A DNA stretch of 64,000 nt from Candidatus Gastranaerophilales bacterium (GTDB lineage: Bacteria; Cyanobacteriota; Vampirovibrionia; Gastranaerophilales; Gastranaerophilaceae): contig CALUWJ010000003.1 in NCBI GenBank assembly GCA_944324455.1, forward strand, positions 62,001-126,000. Direction: 5' to 3'. The translations under genes were made by a program, and so were the position numbers. The notes beneath the pieces are model-generated. The model ran no database searches. It was not told the DNA's origin and saw nothing but the letters and a program-made list of their open reading frames with translations. This document shows positions 44,575 to 54,031 of this stretch, piece after piece (positions within the stretch are counted from its first letter, which is position 1; each line of letters opens with the position of its first letter).

Positions 44575-47217
44575 ATGGCTATAATTGATATTTTACTTAA
44601 AATTTTTAAAGATCCTAATGTTAGAAAAATTAATAAAATCATGCCTATAGTAGATAGGATTAACGAAATAGAAGAAGAATATTCTAAGCTTACGGATGAA
44701 CAATTAAAAGCAAAAACACAAGAATTTAAAGAAATTTTATCTAAACGCCCCACTTCATCTGATCCTAAGCAAGATAGAATTTTAGAAAAACAAGCACTGG
44801 ATGAAATTTTGCCTGATGCTTTTGCAACAGTCAGAGAGGCGGGAAAAAGAGTTTTAAATTTAAGGCACTTTGATGTTCAATTAATTGGCGGAATATTTCT
44901 CCATGAAGGTCATATCGCAGAAATGAGAACAGGTGAGGGTAAAACACTTGTTGCAACGTTGCCTGCTTATTTAAACGCCCTAACAGGAAAAGGTGTCCAT
45001 GTTATTACGGTTAATGATTATCTTGCAAAACGTGATAGAGATTGGATGGGTAAAATTTATGAATTTTTAGGTTTAACAGTTGGCGTTATTTTATCAAGCG
45101 GTGAATATAACAGCTATGAAAATAAAAAACAAGCCTATAATTGCGATATTACTTATGGAACAAATAATGAATTCGGTTTTGATTATTTAAGAGATAATAT
45201 GGCTTCTGATATTAATTCATTGGTTCAAAGACCTTATAATTACGCTATTATAGATGAAGTTGATTCAATTTTAATTGATGAAGCAAGAACACCTTTAATT
45301 ATTTCGGGTCGTCTTGAAAAATCGGCTCAAACTTATCAATTAATGGCAAAAATTGCGCCGTTATTAGAAAAAGATAAGCACTATGAAGTGGATGAAAAAA
45401 ATAAAAATATTATATTTACGGAAGACGGTGTAATAAAAGCAGAAGAATTGTTAAATGTTGATGAGCTTTTTGATATGAAAACTCAATATGCTCATCATCT
45501 TTTACAAGCTTTAAAAGCAAAAGAGCTTTTTGTAAAAGACACCGATTATGTTATAAAAGATAATCAAATTATGATTGTTGATGAATTTACAGGCCGTATC
45601 ATGGAAGGAAGAAGATGGTCTGATGGTTTACATCAAGCAATAGAAGCAAAAGAGGGAGTTAAAATTCAAGATGAAACTCAAACGCTAGCTTCAATTACTT
45701 TCCAAAATCTTTTTAGATTGTATCCTAAATTATCAGGCATGACAGGTACAGCTATGACAGAAGAAGCCGAATTTGGCAAAATTTATAATCTTCAAGTTAC
45801 GCAAATTCCAACAAATAAACCTGATAAAAGAGTTAATTTCCCTGATGTAATTTATAAGACAAAAGCAAAAAAATATGAATATGTTGCTCATGAAATTGCT
45901 CAAATGGCAAAAATAGGCAGACCTACGCTTGTTGGTACAATATCAATTGAAAAATCAGAATATTTATCAAGTTTGCTTAAAAAAATGGGTATTAAACATA
46001 ATGTCTTAAATGCTAAACACCATGAAAAAGAAGCTTATATTATAGCGCAAGCAGGCAGAGTCGGTGCTGTTACTATTGCAACGAATATGGCAGGTAGAGG
46101 TACGGATATTTTACTTGGCGGTAATGCAGAATATTTAGCTAAAGAAGAACTAGATAAAAAAGGAATAACTAAAGAACATCCTGATTATGAAAATTTAAAA
46201 AATGAAGCACTTGAAAAAGCAAGAATTATAACACAAGAAGAACATGATAAAGTTGTTGAATTAGGCGGGCTTCACGTAATTGGTACAGAACGCCATGAAT
46301 CAAGAAGAATAGATAATCAATTAAGGGGTCGTGCTGCTCGTCAAGGCGACCCAGGTTCAACAAAATTCTTTTTATCATTAGAAGATGACTTGATGAGAAT
46401 TTTTGGCGGCGAGAGAATTGCTAATTTAATGACAATGTTAAATGTTGATGATGATACAGCAATTGAAAATCCTCTTATAACTCGTCAAATCGAGTCAGCT
46501 CAAAAGAAAGTCGAAACATATCATTTTGATATAAGAAAATCTGTTCTTGAATATGATGATGTTATGAATATTCAAAGGGAAAAATTCTATTATCAAAGAA
46601 GAAAAGTTTTAGCTTCAACTGATTTAAGAGAAGATATTAAATTTATGATATTAAAAGAGGTTGATAGGATATTAGCTCAATATATAAGCAAAGACATGTC
46701 CCCTCAAGAATATGTTTATGATGATTTAGTAATGTTTACAAAGGAATTTATAAGCGTATTCCCTCAATTAAAAGACAAAGTTAAAATTGAAGAAATCAAA
46801 GATTTAAGAGCAAATGAAATTTCTCAAAAATTAAAAGATTTAGCACTTCAATCATATAAACAATTTGAAATGGATACTATAAATGATTTTAATAATGTCA
46901 TGACTAAATATTACGGCAATGATTTTGTTAAACAAGAAGCTTATACGGCTGATAATATAGTTCGTCATGTTGAAAGAGATATTTTGCTTCAAGTAGTTGA
47001 TGCTAAATGGATTGACCATTTAGGAAATATCGATATGTTAAAAGATTCAATTGGGCTTGTTGCTTATGGGCAAAAAGATCCTTTAATTGAATATAAAAAA
47101 GAAGCTTATAATTTATTTAATTCATTGATGGCAGAAATTCAATCTGAAACCATTCAGCATTTATTTAGGGCTAAATTTGGTGTTCAGGTTTATGAAGAAG
47201 AAAATGAGCTAAGTTAA
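44575..47217 (+). CDS. secA: Preprotein translocase ATPase SecA
   Basis: Motor of the Sec translocon. Over 880 residues it shows Walker A in MRTGEGKTLVATLPAYLNAL (about 118-137), AIIDEVDSILIDEARTPLIISG (DEAD-like), the preprotein cross-linking region, TNMAGRGTDILLGG, and GGLHVIGTERHESRRIDNQLRGRAARQGDPG. The C-terminal SEC-C zinc motif is missing; the protein ends shortly after the helical scaffold domain. The ribosome-binding site is GAGGAG. Confidence 0.97.
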   Translation: MAIIDILLKIFKDPNVRKINKIMPIVDRINEIEEEYSKLTDEQLKAKTQEFKEILSKRPTSSDPKQDRILEKQALDEILPDAFATVREAGKRVLNLRHFDVQLIGGIFLHEGHIAEMRTGEGKTLVATLPAYLNALTGKGVHVITVNDYLAKRDRDWMGKIYEFLGLTVGVILSSGEYNSYENKKQAYNCDITYGTNNEFGFDYLRDNMASDINSLVQRPYNYAIIDEVDSILIDEARTPLIISGRLEKSAQTYQLMAKIAPLLEKDKHYEVDEKNKNIIFTEDGVIKAEELLNVDELFDMKTQYAHHLLQALKAKELFVKDTDYVIKDNQIMIVDEFTGRIMEGRRWSDGLHQAIEAKEGVKIQDETQTLASITFQNLFRLYPKLSGMTGTAMTEEAEFGKIYNLQVTQIPTNKPDKRVNFPDVIYKTKAKKYEYVAHEIAQMAKIGRPTLVGTISIEKSEYLSSLLKKMGIKHNVLNAKHHEKEAYIIAQAGRVGAVTIATNMAGRGTDILLGGNAEYLAKEELDKKGITKEHPDYENLKNEALEKARIITQEEHDKVVELGGLHVIGTERHESRRIDNQLRGRAARQGDPGSTKFFLSLEDDLMRIFGGERIANLMTMLNVDDDTAIENPLITRQIESAQKKVETYHFDIRKSVLEYDDVMNIQREKFYYQRRKVLASTDLREDIKFMILKEVDRILAQYISKDMSPQEYVYDDLVMFTKEFISVFPQLKDKVKIEEIKDLRANEISQKLKDLALQSYKQFEMDTINDFNNVMTKYYGNDFVKQEAYTADNIVRHVERDILLQVVDAKWIDHLGNIDMLKDSIGLVAYGQKDPLIEYKKEAYNLFNSLMAEIQSETIQHLFRAKFGVQVYEEENELS

Positions 47218-47281
47218 TTTTGGCAATTATTTTATTGTTTGGGTTTTATTAAATTACGTCTTATTTTCGTGTGTTTAATAA

Positions 47282-48214
47282 ATGATTGATAAAGTTTCAA
47301 AAATTATTTCAAAAACAGAACTGACACCATATAGCATATATGGTTCAGTTTCTTATCATCAAAATAAAAACCAAAATAAAAAAGATGAAAAATTTGATAC
47401 TTTTAATAAAGACGATAAAAAATCTAACCCTTTTGATTTAGATGAAAATAAAGATAATAACAAAATACAAGAATATTTTAATCAAAGACATGCAAAAATT
47501 AATGCTGATATTAAAGATATTGTTTCAAGAATTTTAAAATACTCTGCTTTAATTGATAGCGCAATAATAGATTCACAAGCATTAACTATAAGATATTTAT
47601 ATAATAAAACACTGCCAAACGAAAAAGACAAGGTTTTTAAATTTATCAACCAAGGTAAAATATATTCTATTGAAGTTTGTAATTTAGAAGATAATTTATT
47701 ATTAAAAGTTGATTTTACAAAAAATAATATTACAAAAATTAAAGCAAATTATGAAAGTTATTGTTTTGAAATATATTTAAAAAAAGAAAGTTTTTTAAAT
47801 AGAATTTTTTTAAATAATAAAACACAAATTTTAAAATATCAAAAAAAAGATAAAAATAATAATCTTCAAGAAGAAGTTATATATTCTTCCAATGGTCAAA
47901 TCGAAAGATATGTGTCATATCAAGATAATAAAATTCAATCAGAAGTTTATTTTGATTTATCCATAGCTCATTTTAGACCTGAAATGAAAAATAAATTAAT
48001 CCCTTTGAAGTATTCTTTGTATGATATTAAAAGTGATTATTTACTAGAAAATCTTATTTATACTTATTCTTTACCTAATAAATACCAACAATTTAATCAT
48101 ACAACAGGAAAAATAATAAAATCATTTATTTTACAAGGTTTAAAATCAAAAGTTATTAAATACACTTTTTTTAATAGCATAAACGGTCAAATGACAGTTT
48201 GCGGTACTTTATAA
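47282..48214 (+). CDS. Hypothetical protein, 310 residues
   Basis: Not recognised. It is hydrophilic, Lys/Asn/Asp rich, with no signal peptide. Residues about 20-65 are low-complexity and charged; residues about 70-150 look alpha/beta; a segment about 190-230 (VIYSSNGQIERYVSYQDNKI) resembles short beta repeats of the kind seen in MORN- or YD-like proteins, but the match is weak. No Shine-Dalgarno sequence; 64 bp after secA. The 3' end overlaps dxr convergently by 6 bp. Confidence 0.55.
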   Translation: MIDKVSKIISKTELTPYSIYGSVSYHQNKNQNKKDEKFDTFNKDDKKSNPFDLDENKDNNKIQEYFNQRHAKINADIKDIVSRILKYSALIDSAIIDSQALTIRYLYNKTLPNEKDKVFKFINQGKIYSIEVCNLEDNLLLKVDFTKNNITKIKANYESYCFEIYLKKESFLNRIFLNNKTQILKYQKKDKNNNLQEEVIYSSNGQIERYVSYQDNKIQSEVYFDLSIAHFRPEMKNKLIPLKYSLYDIKSDYLLENLIYTYSLPNKYQQFNHTTGKIIKSFILQGLKSKVIKYTFFNSINGQMTVCGTL

Positions 48215-49339
48215 TAATTCTTTTCTTATTTTTTTATCAATATCAAAAATTTCATCTAAAGTTGGGTTTAGAATGTTTTTAGCATTTTTAACTTCGCTAA
48301 AAATAATTTTTTCAATATCTAAGAAATTAATTTCATTATTTAAAAATTTATAAACAGCAACTTCGTTTGCTGCATTTAATATTGCAGGCATGAGACCGCC
48401 TTTTTTGCCGCAATCAATGGTTAATTTTAATAAAGGAAATTTTTCAAAATCAGGTTCAAAAAATTCAAGCTTTTTATTATATATATTAAAACTATTTGTT
48501 TTTATTCCTTCAAATCTTTCAGGATAGCTTAGCGCATATTGAATAGGTATATGCATGGATGGAACTCCCATTTGAGCCAGAAAAGAGCCGTCGCAAAATT
48601 CAACAAATGAATGAACTATGCTTTGAGGATGAATAACAACTTTGATATTATCATAATTAAAATTATAAAGATGATGTGCTTCAATAACTTCAAGTCCTTT
48701 ATTAACTAAAGTAGCACAATCAATTGTGATTTTTTTACCCATCATCCATCTTGGGTGTTTGAGAGCTTCTTTAGCTGAAAACTTTGCCATTTCTTCTCTT
48801 GTATTGTTTAAAAAAGGACCGCCTGAGGCTGTTATCCAAAGGTTTTTGGCATATGGGTTATCTTGCTTATTTAAACATTGTAAAATTGCAGAATGTTCTG
48901 AATCAATCGGGATTATTGAAACATTATTTTCTTTTGCTTTTTTCATTACGATATCGCCAGCCATAACAAGTGTTTCTTTATTGGCTAAGGCAATAGTTTT
49001 TTTATTTTCAATGGCTTTTATTGTTGCTTTAACAGACACTATTCCATTTGTTGCAACAACAAAAATATCCGTTTCAGGGATATTTGCAAACTCATAAAGA
49101 CCATCTTCACCACAAAAGAATTTAATTTTGCTAAATTCTTTTTCAAGAAGCTTCATATCATCAAAATCAGCTACACTAACGTATTTAGGTTTAAATTTAA
49201 TTATTTGTTCTTTTAAAAGTTTAATATTTTTTCCTGCTGCAAGAGCAATAATTCTAAATTTATCTTTTAATTTTTCAACTACTTCTAATGTTTGAGTGCC
49301 GATAGAACCTGTGCAACCCAGTAAGACAATATTTTTCAT
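48209..49339 (-). CDS. dxr: 1-deoxy-D-xylulose 5-phosphate reductoisomerase
   Basis: Second step of the MEP isoprenoid pathway (DXP to MEP, NADPH). The 376 residues show the dinucleotide motif LLGCTGSIGTQTLEVV (5-20), ALANKETLVMAGDIV, the metal and substrate loop IPIDSEHSAILQCL, and ITASGGPF. Length is normal. It is last in a three-gene minus-strand operon with two small unknown genes and starts 3 bp after the stop of the previous one. Confidence 0.96.
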   Translation of the reverse strand: MKNIVLLGCTGSIGTQTLEVVEKLKDKFRIIALAAGKNIKLLKEQIIKFKPKYVSVADFDDMKLLEKEFSKIKFFCGEDGLYEFANIPETDIFVVATNGIVSVKATIKAIENKKTIALANKETLVMAGDIVMKKAKENNVSIIPIDSEHSAILQCLNKQDNPYAKNLWITASGGPFLNNTREEMAKFSAKEALKHPRWMMGKKITIDCATLVNKGLEVIEAHHLYNFNYDNIKVVIHPQSIVHSFVEFCDGSFLAQMGVPSMHIPIQYALSYPERFEGIKTNSFNIYNKKLEFFEPDFEKFPLLKLTIDCGKKGGLMPAILNAANEVAVYKFLNNEINFLDIEKIIFSEVKNAKNILNPTLDEIFDIDKKIRKELL

Positions 49340-49341
49340 AA

Positions 49342-49656
49342 TTAATTATTTTCTTTTAAGCTTTCTTGTTTTATAAAATCACACATTGTTTGAAGTCTTG
49401 AATCTTCAGTTTTTTCAATAAATTCATCAATATTTTTAACTTTGTTTAATTTAAGAGCTAATTCATACATTAAAACACAATCATTACACAATCTGTATTT
49501 TGAATATTGGATTGAACCAGCTAGGGGCATATCTTTAGCGCAAGAGCTGCATGTAAAAAATTCAAATTCACTGTCAGGATTTTCTTCAATATCATCTAGC
49601 TTCATTTGATAAACAACTTCTTGCATATCATTTATAATTTTTTGTTTATTTTCCAT
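49342..49656 (-). CDS. Small zinc-finger-like hypothetical protein
   Basis: A 104-residue protein. A helical N-terminus is followed by FTCSSCAKDMPLAG (about 36-49) and YRLCNDCVLMYE (about 55-66), two CxxC pairs that should form a zinc ribbon. The C-terminus is helical and acidic. ATG 49656 lies within the 3' end of the upstream gene; an in-frame GTG at 49665 is an alternative. Middle gene of the dxr operon. Function unknown. Confidence 0.65.
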   Translation of the reverse strand: MENKQKIINDMQEVVYQMKLDDIEENPDSEFEFFTCSSCAKDMPLAGSIQYSKYRLCNDCVLMYELALKLNKVKNIDEFIEKTEDSRLQTMCDFIKQESLKENN

Positions 49657-50002
49657 TGTCTTCACTTAAACTGCAATACATACCTTGCATTATATTTTGA
49701 AAATCTTCATCTTGCAAGCAAGATGCACTTTTAAAAATTCTTGCTATGGGAAGATTTTTATCATACCATCTTCTTTTGTATCCTTGTGAGAATAATCCCA
49801 TAACTCTATCTACACCAAGACTTACAGGGGCTGATTGCGTCATTTCTCTTGAATTAATTTTGATGGTTTCAATAATTTTTAAAACTTCTCTTGCAATGTC
49901 ATAATGAGATTGCAAGGATAATTGTTTTAAAATGTCCAAGACCCCATCAGCGTAGGGTTTTTTATCGTACCATCTTTTGTAGTTATAATTCTTGTCGCTC
50001 AT
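49646..50002 (-). CDS. Hypothetical protein with repeated RWYDK motif
   Basis: A 118-residue protein, first in the dxr operon. It contains the motif twice: YKRWYDKKPYADGVLDIL (about 8-25) and YKRRWYDKNLPIARIF (about 75-90), suggesting an internal duplication of a helical unit. The rest is helical (YDIAREVLKIIETIKINSRE). Promoter TTGCAA, 17 bp, TAGAAT, then 6 nt to the ATG with no Shine-Dalgarno sequence, so the operon message is predicted leaderless. Family not recognised. Confidence 0.6.
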   Translation of the reverse strand: MSDKNYNYKRWYDKKPYADGVLDILKQLSLQSHYDIAREVLKIIETIKINSREMTQSAPVSLGVDRVMGLFSQGYKRRWYDKNLPIARIFKSASCLQDEDFQNIMQGMYCSLSEDNGK

Positions 50003-50008
50003 AATAAA

Positions 50009-50037
50009 ATTCTAATTTTATATTTTTAATTTTGCAA
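50009..50037 (-). promoter_or_regulatory. Predicted leaderless promoter of the dxr operon
   Basis: Minus strand: TTGCAA (50032-50037), 17-bp spacer, TAGAAT (50009-50014), 6 nt, ATG at 50002. Confidence 0.65.
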
Positions 50038-50038
50038 T

Positions 50039-50056
50039 TTTGTAAAAAAACTTAAA
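50039..50056 (-). promoter_or_regulatory. HLR1-like direct repeat next to the -35 of the dxr operon
   Basis: Minus strand: TTTAAGTT, two bases, TTTACAAA; 6/8 and 8/8 matches to the HLR1 half-site. It ends one base before the -35, the same geometry as at 40897-40914. It overlaps the hemW stop codon. Confidence 0.3.
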
Positions 50057-51140
50057 TTTTAATAAATTCACATAAAATCTCATTTGATAATAAAATACCT
50101 TTTTGAGATAGTTTAACACCATTTTGAGTTTTTTCCATCAGATTTAAGTTTAAAAATTTTTCAAATTCATTCTTATAAATTTTATAAATATCAATATTGT
50201 ATTTTTTATTAATTTTATTAAAATCAATTCCTTTAGTTAATCTCAAACCTAAGAAAATTTCTTCTTCAATCATATTTTCTTTATTTAAAATTTCGTATTC
50301 TTTTTCAAGGGGGTTTTTTAAATATTCTCTAAAATTAAAAGTATTTGTATATCTTTTGTTTTCAACATATCCGCTTGCTGATAAACCAAAGCCGTAGTAA
50401 TTTTTACACTCCCAATAAGATGAATTATGCCTTGAAAAATAATTTTCATTTTTTGCAAAATTTGAAAATTCATAATGAATGTATTTTTGTTTTAGTTTAT
50501 TAATCGCAATTTCATACATTTTAGCTTGCATTTCATCATTTGGAAGATTTTTTGGAGGATATTTATAAAAATAACTGCCTTTTTCAATTTTTAATCCATA
50601 TAATGAAATGTGTGCAGGGTTTATATTTAGCGCTATATCTAGTGTGTCTTGCCAGTTTTTTATGGTTTGGTTGGGTAGTCCATAAATTAAATCAATACTA
50701 AAATTATCAAAACTGACATTTTTAATCATATTTATAACATCAAGCGCTTCATTAGTTGTGTGATTTCTTCCGATTGTATTTAAAATTTTATTGTCAAAAC
50801 TTTGTACACCAACAGAAATCCTATTTATTCCAAGATTTTTATAGGCAATCAGTTTTTCTTTTGAAATGTTATGAGGGTTAATTTCAATTGTAATTTCAGT
50901 TTTTGAATTAAAATTAAAGTTTTCAAGAATTTTTTTAATGTCGTTAATGTCTAATAAAGAGGGAGTTCCTCCGCCAAAATAAATTGTTTTTAAATCTTCA
51001 TTTTTGTAAAAAAACTTAATCTCTTTAATTAGCGCATTTATATATTCGTCTTTTATTTTTAGCAAGCTAAATGAGCAAAAAGAGCAATATTTGCATTTTT
51101 TTTCACAAAACGGAATATGTATATACACACAATTTATCAT
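50052..51140 (-). CDS. hemW: HemW-like radical SAM heme chaperone
   Basis: A 362-residue radical SAM protein of the HemN/HemW group. The cluster motif is YIHIPFCEKKCKYCSFCSF (CxxxCxxC plus another Cys), followed by TIYFGGGTPSLLD, ISVGVQSFDNKIL, DLIYGLPNQTIKNW and HISLYGLKIEKGS, all family hallmarks. HemW proteins bind heme and are related to oxygen-independent coproporphyrinogen dehydrogenase; the shorter N-terminus favours HemW. The -10 TATAAT lies 6 nt before the ATG with no Shine-Dalgarno sequence. Confidence 0.88.
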   Translation of the reverse strand: MINCVYIHIPFCEKKCKYCSFCSFSLLKIKDEYINALIKEIKFFYKNEDLKTIYFGGGTPSLLDINDIKKILENFNFNSKTEITIEINPHNISKEKLIAYKNLGINRISVGVQSFDNKILNTIGRNHTTNEALDVINMIKNVSFDNFSIDLIYGLPNQTIKNWQDTLDIALNINPAHISLYGLKIEKGSYFYKYPPKNLPNDEMQAKMYEIAINKLKQKYIHYEFSNFAKNENYFSRHNSSYWECKNYYGFGLSASGYVENKRYTNTFNFREYLKNPLEKEYEILNKENMIEEEIFLGLRLTKGIDFNKINKKYNIDIYKIYKNEFEKFLNLNLMEKTQNGVKLSQKGILLSNEILCEFIKI

Positions 51141-51146
51141 TTTTAC

Positions 51147-51154
51147 ATTATAAT
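51147..51154. promoter_or_regulatory. Symmetric shared -10 of two divergent leaderless promoters
   Basis: ATTATAAT reads as TATAAT on both strands (51149-51154 plus; complement of 51147-51152 minus). On each strand exactly 6 nt separate it from an ATG: 51161 for the SIS gene and 51140 for hemW. Neither has a Shine-Dalgarno sequence. Confidence 0.65.
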
Positions 51155-51160
51155 ATGAAT

Positions 51161-52216
51161 ATGAGTTATATGATGGAATCTGAGATTAATTCTCAAGCGG
51201 AGATTATAGAAAATTTAATTAATCGCTATATTGTTAATTATTGCGTTTTAGTTGATATACCACTAAATATTAAAAAAATTACTCTTATTGCAAGCGGCTC
51301 ATCTTATAATGCTTCAATGCTTGCTAAATATTTTTTTGAAAACATATCAAACACAGAAGCTAATTGTAAATACGCATCTGAAGTTGCTCATTCATCTTTT
51401 TCTAATTACGATAAAGATGCACTATACATTTTTATCAGCCAATCAGGAAATAGCATAGATACTGTTTTGGCTATGGAAAAAATTAAAGAAAAAGGTCTAA
51501 AAACCCTTTGTATTACAAATAATAAAAATTCAAAATTATACAATTCATGTGATTATAAATTTGATATTAATGCCGGTTTGGAAAATGCAATTGCTGCAAC
51601 TAAAACATATAGTGCAAGTGTTGTTATGTTGTGGATATTGGCGCTAAAAATTGCGCAAAATAAGCAAATTGATATATCGGATGAAACAAAGAACATTCAA
51701 TCAATCAAAAGAGATATTGAAAATACTTTAGTTAATATTGAAAATATTGATTTGGTTGCAAAATTTTTATCAAAACAACAAGATTTTTCAATTTGCGGTT
51801 TTGGAATTTATTTTCCAATTGCACTTGAAGCTGCACTAAAAATAAAAGAAACTTGTTATATTAATACTTGTGCATATCCTTTGGGTGAATTTATCCATGG
51901 ACATTTTGCTATATTAAATAAATCAAAAGTATTTATAAATTTTATGCTTGATAATCCATCCGATACGCAAAAAAATCTTCTGAAAAAAATAATTAAAACA
52001 TATAAAACAAAATCGATTTTGATTTCAGATGAATATGAAGATTATGATTGCGATATGTTAATTAAATTTCCCAAAACTCAATCAAGAATTTCAAAAATTA
52101 TCAGTTTGATTATCGTAATTCAATTACTTGCATTAAAAATGGCAACAAAATTAAAAAGAAATGTTGATAAACCAATTGGATTAAACAAAGTAGTAGACAA
52201 CAAGGATTTAAAGTAA
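51161..52216 (+). CDS. SIS-domain isomerase/deaminase, GlmS C-terminal-like
   Basis: A 351-residue protein with two SIS domains, matching the isomerase half of GlmS without the glutaminase half. First SIS: LIASGSSYNASMLAKYFFEN and YIFISQSGNSIDTVLAM; AATKTYSASVVMLW corresponds to the GlmS TKAYT-type segment. Second SIS: FSICGFGIYFPIALEAALKIKET and GEFIHGHFAIL. Relatives without glutaminase act as glucosamine-6-phosphate deaminases or sugar-phosphate isomerases. The start at 51161 is chosen because it is 6 nt from TATAAT; Met codons at 51155 and 51071 are alternatives. It leads into etfBA. Confidence 0.78.
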   Translation: MSYMMESEINSQAEIIENLINRYIVNYCVLVDIPLNIKKITLIASGSSYNASMLAKYFFENISNTEANCKYASEVAHSSFSNYDKDALYIFISQSGNSIDTVLAMEKIKEKGLKTLCITNNKNSKLYNSCDYKFDINAGLENAIAATKTYSASVVMLWILALKIAQNKQIDISDETKNIQSIKRDIENTLVNIENIDLVAKFLSKQQDFSICGFGIYFPIALEAALKIKETCYINTCAYPLGEFIHGHFAILNKSKVFINFMLDNPSDTQKNLLKKIIKTYKTKSILISDEYEDYDCDMLIKFPKTQSRISKIISLIIVIQLLALKMATKLKRNVDKPIGLNKVVDNKDLK

Positions 52217-52996
52217 GTGAATATTATAGTATGCATAAAACAGGTTCCTGATGTTGACGATATAAAATGGACAAAGGAAAATAATTTAGATAGAACAAAT
52301 ATGCTATCTAAAATTAATCCTTATGATGAGTATGCGCTTGATGTTGCAATTAATATAAAATCAAAGTTTAAAAATGTTAAAATAACAGTTATTTCAATGG
52401 GGCCAAATCAAGCAAAAGAGGTTTTAAATTATGCATTAGCTAAAGGGGCTGATAGAGCAATTTTACTTTCAGATAAAGCTTTTGCGGGTTCTGATACTTT
52501 AGCTACATCTAAAATTTTAGCTTGTGCAATTCAAAAATATTGTTCTGATTTTAATTTAATTTTAACAGGGCAGCTGGCTGTTGATGGAGATACTCAACAA
52601 GTGCCCTTGAGTCTTGCGCAATTATTAAAAATTCCTGAAATAACAAATGTGAATGAATTTTATAATGCTGATAAAGATATGGCAATTGTTTCGCAAAAAA
52701 TAGGATTAACAACAAATGTATTTGAAATTAAAACCCCTTGTATTATTGCAGTTAAGGAAAATTGTGCTGAAAATTATATTCCTAAGATTGATGATTATAT
52801 AAGAGCACAAAATATACAAATAGAAGAATATAATTTGGATAATATTGATTTAGCAAAAGATGAAGTAGGAATAATCGGTTCACCTACAATGGTATATAAG
52901 GCATTTAGACCTGAAATAAATAAAAATACTAAAGAGATAAAAGAAAATATTGCAAAAACAATTTTAGACTTTATATTAAAGGTTGATAAAAAATGA
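52217..52996 (+). CDS. etfB: Electron transfer flavoprotein beta subunit
   Basis: A 259-residue subunit of the EtfAB heterodimer, carrying electrons between flavin dehydrogenases and acceptors. MNIIVCIKQVPDVDD is the standard start, followed by INPYDEYALDVAINIK, TVISMGPNQAKEVL, AKGADRAILLSDKAFAGSDT and LTGQLAVDGDTQQVP. It starts with GTG right after the SIS stop. Overlaps etfA by 4 bp. No acyl-CoA dehydrogenase is nearby, so its partner enzyme is unknown. Confidence 0.94.
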   Translation: MNIIVCIKQVPDVDDIKWTKENNLDRTNMLSKINPYDEYALDVAINIKSKFKNVKITVISMGPNQAKEVLNYALAKGADRAILLSDKAFAGSDTLATSKILACAIQKYCSDFNLILTGQLAVDGDTQQVPLSLAQLLKIPEITNVNEFYNADKDMAIVSQKIGLTTNVFEIKTPCIIAVKENCAENYIPKIDDYIRAQNIQIEEYNLDNIDLAKDEVGIIGSPTMVYKAFRPEINKNTKEIKENIAKTILDFILKVDKK

Positions 52997-54012
52997 AAAA
53001 AATAATTGTATATGGTGAGCTAAATTTAAAAAATAATGAAATAGAAGATGTAACTTTTGAATTATTAACAAAAGCTCAAAAACTAACACAAGAAGCGCTA
53101 AAATTAAATCCTGAAGAAAAATATTATACTGAAGCTGTTTTTAGTGCATCTTATTTATTGGAAGATGAAATAAAAAAAGCTTATAAAGCAGGTGCAGACA
53201 AAGTTGTAGTTATTAAAGACAGTGTATTTGATACTTTTTATTCAACAGTATATACAAATGCATTTTTGGAATATTTTGAAAAAAATCCATCTGATATTAT
53301 TCTTTTTCCTGCAACACCAAAAGGCAGATTAATAGCTCCGAGAATAACTGCTCAATTAAATACAGGACTTGTTGCAGATTGTACTGAAGTAGAGTTTATA
53401 TTAAAAAATAACAATGTAGTTTTTGCACCTACAAGACCAACTTTTGGTTCAGAATTAATGGCAACCATAATATCAAAAAAAGCACCATATTGCGCAACTA
53501 TAAGACCATCTGTTTTTAAAGCAGAATTTAGTTATAAAGATAATGGTGAATTTATTGAATATATTCCAACTTCTTACCATGAAGATAGAATTAGACTTGT
53601 GCGCTCTATCTTAAATAAAGATAACAATACATCGGATTTTTCAAATGCAAAAGTTGTTTTATGTGCTGGATATGGTTTATATGATAGTAAAAACGAATAT
53701 TTTGATAAGCTTAAAAAATTGGCAAAAATAACAAATTCAAAATTTGCCGCAACAAGAAAAGTTGTGGATTATAATTTGGTTGAACAAAAATATCAAATAG
53801 GACAAACAGGTTCAACTGTTGAAGCAAAACTATACATTGCTTTTGGGGTTTCAGGAGCAATTCAGCATATACAAGGTATGAAAAATTCAAAAACAATTAT
53901 TGCTATAAATACTGATGAAAATGCTGAAATTTTTAAATATTCGGATTATAAAATAATAGCTGATGCAAAAAAAGTAATAGATGATTTATTGAATTATTTC
54001 GATATTAACTGA
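52993..54012 (+). CDS. etfA: Electron transfer flavoprotein alpha subunit
   Basis: The 339-residue FAD-binding subunit. The C-terminal FAD domain shows VLCAGYGL-type motif, AATRKVVDYNL (arginine after the first strand), IGQTGSTVEAKLYIAFGVSG and the end phrase IIADAKKVIDDLL. ATGA overlap with etfB indicates translational coupling. The bifurcating versus classical type cannot be settled by eye. Confidence 0.94.
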   Translation: MKKIIVYGELNLKNNEIEDVTFELLTKAQKLTQEALKLNPEEKYYTEAVFSASYLLEDEIKKAYKAGADKVVVIKDSVFDTFYSTVYTNAFLEYFEKNPSDIILFPATPKGRLIAPRITAQLNTGLVADCTEVEFILKNNNVVFAPTRPTFGSELMATIISKKAPYCATIRPSVFKAEFSYKDNGEFIEYIPTSYHEDRIRLVRSILNKDNNTSDFSNAKVVLCAGYGLYDSKNEYFDKLKKLAKITNSKFAATRKVVDYNLVEQKYQIGQTGSTVEAKLYIAFGVSGAIQHIQGMKNSKTIIAINTDENAEIFKYSDYKIIADAKKVIDDLLNYFDIN

Positions 54013-54031
54013 TATTTATGATTTTAATAAT

